From Prostheceraeus crozeri (Eukaryota; Platyhelminthes; Polycladida; Euryleptidae): 64,000 nt of DNA. Each line of letters begins with the position of its first letter. Within the stretch, counting starts at the first letter, position 1. The stretch is from the NCBI GenBank assembly GCA_907163375.1, contig CAJQUW010008624.1, positions 1 to 64,000 on the forward strand. The letters are read 5' to 3'. The notes beneath the pieces are model-generated. The model did no database searches. It saw nothing but the letters and a program-made list of their open reading frames with translations, and was not told the DNA's origin. Made by a program: the position numbers and the translations under genes. Positions 59,165-64,000 of the stretch are shown here, piece by piece.

Positions 59165-60280
59165 TTCTTCACTTGAATTTGTTATCGCCAGTTTCTTCAT
59201 CCGTCTATAATACTTCATGTAATCCCACATTTCTTCATTTGAAATACAATACATCGACCACTACTTCAGCCACCGATTAAGGAATATAAAACATAATGCT
59301 GCAGTCCGTCAGTCATCAGCAGGTACTCGTCTAGTTGTGTTTCGACCCCTAACCTGAACACTCAAACGCAGACGAGCGGGGTCTCACACATAGTGACTGA
59401 CAAAATACTGAATAGGTAATGATATGTCTTGAAAGATATGTCACAAAGATAAATCAGACATCATTCAATTGTTACGTTTCCCACATGTAAAATCATCCTG
59501 TCATAAAATTCATCTCTTCAATAAATACAGTATGCTTTTTGCGATCGGCACATGTAAGCAAATCCTGTTCATCAATCTTTGCCTTTTCGATTCCCATAAG
59601 TAAATAGATCCTGTTCATCCTCGAATCCCATGAACATGTAATCGCTGTGTGATAAAAATGTAATCCGCCTTTACATAAACTTCGCCTCATATATGAAGAC
59701 TTAACAATGGGAGCTCTCTCATCTCCCGTAAGCCACGCTAAGCTCTCTGTATTCACTCTTCACCGCCTAATCAACTATAACTTATACATAGATAATCAAC
59801 TTATAACATAATGTTATGTGTTATATGTTATATCAACATGTGTTATAACATCAACTAATCAACTTATACATATACATGAAATTTAAAGAAATTTTGTAGA
59901 CCAATATCATGCGGGCATTTAAGATTTAATCACTCACAATTATCTTGAAATTAGACCCAGGTTTACTAGCTTTTCAAGGATAAGTTCCTGTTTTCTAGAC
60001 ATTCCATGATGGCATGATGATGTTGATCATTTGATTTTGAGAACATGCATTTTTGTCCGACGCTACCTATGACATAAAACCGTCCTTCTGGCATTCCCAA
60101 TCATGGACATCTAGAATATTGACCATATCGTAATTGACGGAATTCTCTTCACATTTACTCGTGCACTTCAATGTAGGCAAACAGCAGGTTGCTTCCTGTC
60201 AGTGATCCTTTCGTCCATCCCTCACGCTTCATCATCTTGAGCTTGATAAATTCACGCTCAGTTTGATACGTCTTAAACAG
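59165..60280. other. No recognised element
   Basis: A low-complexity palindromic ATAACATATGTTATA-type patch lies at 59785-59875. The minus frame 60355-60155 is open for 66 codons without a recognisable motif, and its first residues come from the inserted element to the right. Confidence 0.35.
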
Positions 60281-60309
60281 TCCTAAGGGTGGTTTCCCAT
60301 GGGTCGTAG

Positions 60310-61867
60310 GCAGAGCTGGAAAAATTCCACTGAAATTTTTTAATTCCAATTCCAATTCTGGAGCAGAAATTTCAATTCCAATTCCAGTCGAAACAGTTCA
60401 ATTCAATTCCAATTCCAATTCCATAATAAGATTCAATTCCGATAATTCCAAGTCGCGTATAGTGTCTTATGTTAATGTATCTAGCGTTTGTTCGTTTCAA
60501 TCTAACCTATGTGCCCTTATCCCATCCCCGTTGTTCCTGTGCGCCGTTCCTATGTACGTTTTCATGTTAATAGCTCAATTTCTTGTGTACACGTATATAT
60601 GTAACCGGTCAGGCTACGCCATTTTCGATTCGTAAACGAGATATTCAATATCTCGCGAAAAAAAGAAAAGAAAGTTACCGGTCAGCAAAGAATCAAACGC
60701 TGAGAGAGAGAGAGAGAGATGAGATGCGAATAAATCTAGTAATAAATTGACAGAAGAAGGAAATTCAGTGTGCGAATAACGTGATTGTTGATGAAAGAAA
60801 AGACGACGATAAAAATGATACCATGAAATTTGATTAACGGTCTATGTTAAAAAAGGAGATTAAAAATTCCGTGATAAGAACGAAATGTGGTCGGGTCGAA
60901 AGCTAACGAGCAGAGATTAAAGGAAACTCTTTCAATTTTCAAAGGAGTGGTTTTATCGTCAAGTCTCAAAAATTTGCATAAATTAGAAACGATGAGAAAT
61001 TGACACAACAACAACTACCAACAACAACACATACGACATCTTCAGTAGCTGTTAGAACAACTCCGGGCTCTCGCGGTGTAACATAACTACGAAAGTAACA
61101 ACAACAACACAGCAGCGTATACGGCAACACATCAGCGAGCGCGATTGAAGATTGACGGTATAAGTGACACTATTGATATTTATGATATTATTTTGGTATA
61201 AATGAGTCCGATCGAATTGAAGTGAATTCAACATTAAGAAGTGAACTATAAGTGTAAAGTTTTTCTTTTATCGTTGCGCATCGTGTCTATATAACTAGTC
61301 TTTATAATTAATATTGTTAACTGTTGTGATTGGAAGTTGAATGATAGTTCATGTAATAGAATAATCAATTATTAGAATAATCTGTTGACACTGTCTATAT
61401 TATGATTTGAACTGACAGGGCTGCTGCCCTTTAATGCAGCGCTAATTTTCCTCTTTTCAAACCAATTGTTTTTCGTGTGTACAACAATTAAGTTAATCTC
61501 CAATTTTTGTGCTTATCCTATCAAGAACTAAATTCAACAATTGTTTTATTTTGATTAATTATCTTACTTGATAAATAACTAAATAACAGATTTTCATTGT
61601 CTGCTTAATCACTGAAATAACATTGTCCGGGGCTGTAGGCCCATCAAAGTCACAAAAAATATCCTTTATTCAACAATAGAATAAAGCTACCTCTGTCGAT
61701 CTATCTGTCTCTTATCTCTGCGTGCAGTTAACACAATGGCCGAGTACTGTGATTTCAATTTTTGCACAAATAGATTTATCACAGGTCTATCGAAAAAGTG
61801 GAATTGAGGTTTATCAAGGTCAATTCCAATTCCAGTAGATTTAAATATCGTCGATTCCAATTCCGAC
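60310..61867. mobile_element. Insertion of about 1.56 kb with AATTCC-rich ends
   Basis: ATGGGTCGTAGG (12 bp) occurs on both sides (60298-60309 and 61868-61879), as a target duplication. The left end starts CAGAGCTGGAAAAATTCC and both end regions carry AATTCCAATTCC repeats. The interior has a (GA)n tract at 60701-60719, CAACAACAA words and no coding frame. CAGAG suggests hAT, but the right end does not match it and 12 bp is long for hAT, so the class is open. Confidence 0.5.
60701..60719 (+). repeat. (GA)n microsatellite
   Basis: Short perfect GA run inside the inserted element. Confidence 0.9.
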
Positions 61868-62259
61868 TTTTCCAATGGGTCGTAGGTAGCTTCACCGTCT
61901 ACGGTGTCGCGTGAAAGTTGACGTGACAGTTATCTTCACTTTTCTTGCGACAAGAACGCTCAACGTTCATGGCGCTGCAATATTTGAAGTCACAATGGGC
62001 ACCGCATTACATGCGACGTCGCAAGGGTGACACGCACGGTAAAGCAGCAGACATTGATTGGAAACCGTCTTACGAGTTGAAGCGCAGCTGCGTGAGACAT
62101 GGACCAATCAGAGCGCGCTATCGCGGAAGACGGTGTTACGATGTACGACGAGCCACCAATTGGAAACCAGCCTTTAGAGCATGGATGCAGCGTGTCACCG
62201 TGTGTGTGTGTGTTGAGTGGGAAACTGATTGAAAGTTATCTATTCGCTAATTATATATA

Positions 62260-62890
62260 TATTCGTATGCTAGAAGACAGTGCAAAGAATAAGCAGAAAT
62301 ACAAGAAGTCAAAATTTGAAGTTCTTCAGCCACAAGATAGCGTCATTGGAGGCCTGGTGTAGATATTTTAGTCCGCCACGGAAGGATTTGATCGGACAGT
62401 TCTCCACGATGTGCGACATCGTCTGCACCTCTCCACAGGAGCATAAAGGGGATTCTCGAGCTCCCCAGCGATGTAGAGAATCCTTACAAGGGCCGGTACT
62501 TTTTCTGAAACGGTTCAGCAGGGTCCACTGGGCTCGTTGAAGATCAAAACGGATTTGCATTGTTGGGTCGTCGATCAGGAATTCATTTTGCACATTGCTG
62601 TTCTGCCAACTCTCCTTCCAAGCCAGGTTCAAGTCGAATTTTGAACAGGGGTTTTTTCTCCAAATCGCAGGGCAGGTGGATTCCGTAGGTCTTCGTGAAT
62701 GGGAAGGTCGGGGTTGCGCTGAAGCTTCTCCAGGAGGTTTGATGTTGCCTTCTCTCTCCGGAGTGGTGGAGGGGGGATGTTGCAAAGCACTGGTAGCCAT
62801 GCCGTATTAGTGCACCGGATTGTCTTCGGTGACCATGCGGAAATGCATGACAGACAGGATTGTTCGGTGTGACAGATTATCACCAACAGA
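62260..62890 (-). mobile_element. LINE 3' fragment, third LINE family
   Basis: Minus-strand frame 62886-62629 reads TIRCTNTAWLPVLCNIPPPP, then LRREKATSNLLEKL. Frame 62800-62309 reads QRAQWTLLNRFRKSTGPCKD, then LCSCGEVQTMSHIVENCP: a W-x-x-L-N-R-x-R block and a C-x-C … H-x-x-x-x-CP zinc-binding C-terminus, as in RTE/Jockey-group LINEs. The protein stop is at 62309, and a TATATATA stretch follows at 62250-62262. It is 5'-truncated with at least one frame change. Confidence 0.75.
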
Positions 62891-62892
62891 TT

Positions 62893-63040
62893 TTATGTGT
62901 GAAATCGGCCCAGATCATTCTCAAATTGATCTATCAGAAATATGTGTCTTTGGCGGCAGAAGTTTTCCCAGTCATGTTGGTACGATAAATTTCTATGATT
63001 ATAATTATTTTCAAGTTAGAAGAATGGTTCCTTTTACGTA
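62893..63040 (+). CDS. Candidate host exon (unrecognised)
   Basis: After ATCACCAACAG, one plus-strand frame is open through to AC/GTAAGTC (63041). It reads FMCEIGPDHSQIDLSEIC, then VFGGRSFPSHVGTINFYDYN and YFQVRRMVPF. The composition (Gly, Pro, aromatic residues, two Cys) is protein-like and differs from the LINE on the other strand just left of it. I cannot assign a domain. Confidence 0.3.
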
Positions 63041-63049
63041 AGTCAATGC

Positions 63050-64000
63050 AAGATAGAGTACGTCTCGGATGACATTATGTGAACTAAAGATGATCTTATT
63101 TCCTTCCTATGACACCGTGTCATTGATTAATAATTTATAAGCTAGGTTGCAGGAAGAGATGGTTCTGGGTTTATAAGATATTCTGAGCAATAGAGCAAAC
63201 TATAAACAACATCAAAACTAAATTATGATGCCACAGGGAATAAATTATATCATCTGATTTTCAATGTGACTGCATGCCTTGCATTGATGCGAGTTTACGA
63301 TCATAGTAACTTGTTGTGTAATCTGATATAATCAGAAGTCAACTGTAAATATAACACGAATTCCTTTCATGTCATCTTCACCGAGTGCAGCAGATGAAAA
63401 TGCAATGAAATGAATGGTTCATTGGTAATAATAACAATCATAAATGAATGTGATACATATCCACTTGTGGAGTGCAACGTATACACGTCACTACAAAATT
63501 GATGTTATGTACTAGTGTTACGATTTTCAGATTCCCTTGGCTTTATGCTCTGATCGGAAATTGTAATCATGCTTTTTTATTCCTACTAGGAAAAAGAATT
63601 CCTTTTCTTATTTTCCTAGTATCTTAAAACCGCAACATTACACGTTAGTAAGTTTCCGTAGGATACATCTACCACATTCTCTTTAGAGACCTATTTTGAC
63701 CTCATTGTGATGGTCTCATGAACATAATTGATTAAATGGTGTTCCATGATACCGAACGCATTGCAGCAAGATAGATAGGCTCGAACCCACAGAATTTGAC
63801 AGGTCGTCTCTTCTTCTGTTTGACTAGAAAGGAAACATGGGAACATGTAACGTTAATGACATGGCACAATCTGCCGACGTTATACCATAGCAATCGAACA
63901 ATGAGCAGCCAGTTCAACATTAAACACGCCAAATTGTGCGAAATCTCAGTGACTGTTATCAACCGGATCACACAGCAAAGAGACACAGTCGATATTAAGT
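63050..64000. other. No recognised element
   Basis: AT-rich. The minus frame 63986-63732 has no family motif. A small palindrome around GAATTCC lies at about 63575-63622. Confidence 0.35.

Larger units (their letters stand above)
60283..62176. mobile_element. Foldback/TIR element with a nested insertion
   Basis: The left edge CTAAGGGTGGTTTCCCATGG and the right edge, reverse complemented, CTAAAGGCTGGTTTCCAATTGG are imperfect inverted repeats of a type common in animal DNA transposons. Without the insert at about 60310-61867 it would be about 0.33 kb, GC-rich and non-coding. Its right part holds an open frame (61945-62232) without a family motif. Confidence 0.6.

Noticed and set aside
61945-62232. 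95-codon Arg-rich plus-strand ORF
   Set aside because: It sits in the GC-rich arm of a foldback element. No family motif, and the high Arg content follows from the base composition.

Overview
This is an AT-rich eukaryotic window with the look of an intergenic or intronic stretch of an animal genome. It is dominated by transposable-element fossils and I found no complete host protein-coding gene. The mix of elements (hAT, Tc1/mariner, PIF/Harbinger, Penelope-like retroelements with GIY-YIG nucleases, several non-LTR retrotransposons and tRNA-headed SINEs) fits a marine invertebrate. The species cannot be fixed from sequence alone.

Layout, left half. 1.5-3.2 kb holds two Penelope-like (PLE) fragments facing apart as a large inverted repeat. 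7.07-9.45 kb is a hAT-like element with a 5-bp target duplication. A tRNA-headed SINE lies at 10.5 kb, a hAT transposase remnant at 12.4-13.3 kb and a small hAT-type element at 13.7-14.4 kb. On the minus strand at 15.1-16.2 kb, three short open segments with good splice sites and matching phase may be the 3' end of an unrecognised host gene. A 74-bp hAT-type micro-element sits at 16.53 kb and an inverted duplication at 17.2-17.95 kb. 18.06-19.91 kb is copy 1 of a non-coding 1.85-kb element whose second copy is at 36.16-38.03 kb. Both have 6-bp target duplications. A second PLE fragment is at 20.6 kb and a SINE at 21.5 kb. 22.9-25.98 kb is a three-level nest: a TTAA-type short element holds a mariner (23245-25791), which holds a PIF/Harbinger derivative (23380-24595). 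At 27.1-28.6 kb two LINE fragments lie head to tail.

Layout, right half. 29.6-30.0 kb is a decayed tandem repeat and 32.7-33.1 kb a foldback. 40.5-46.1 kb is the densest cluster: PLE pieces with 137-bp direct repeats, an 857-bp foldback inserted in one of them, and two DNA transposons (a mariner and a Tc1-type DD34E element) both sitting in (TA)n tracts. Further elements are a foldback at 46.8-47.5 kb, a SINE at 48.05 kb, a LINE RT fragment at 51.0-52.3 kb, a 2.98-kb hAT with perfect 8-bp duplications at 53.4-56.4 kb, a foldback with a nested insertion at 60.3-62.2 kb, and a LINE 3' end at 62.3-62.9 kb.

The coding sequences do not form a pathway. They are independent mobile elements layered by repeated insertion. 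Element edges, target duplications and nesting order are the best-supported content. Host exons, if present, are short, and I give them only as candidates.
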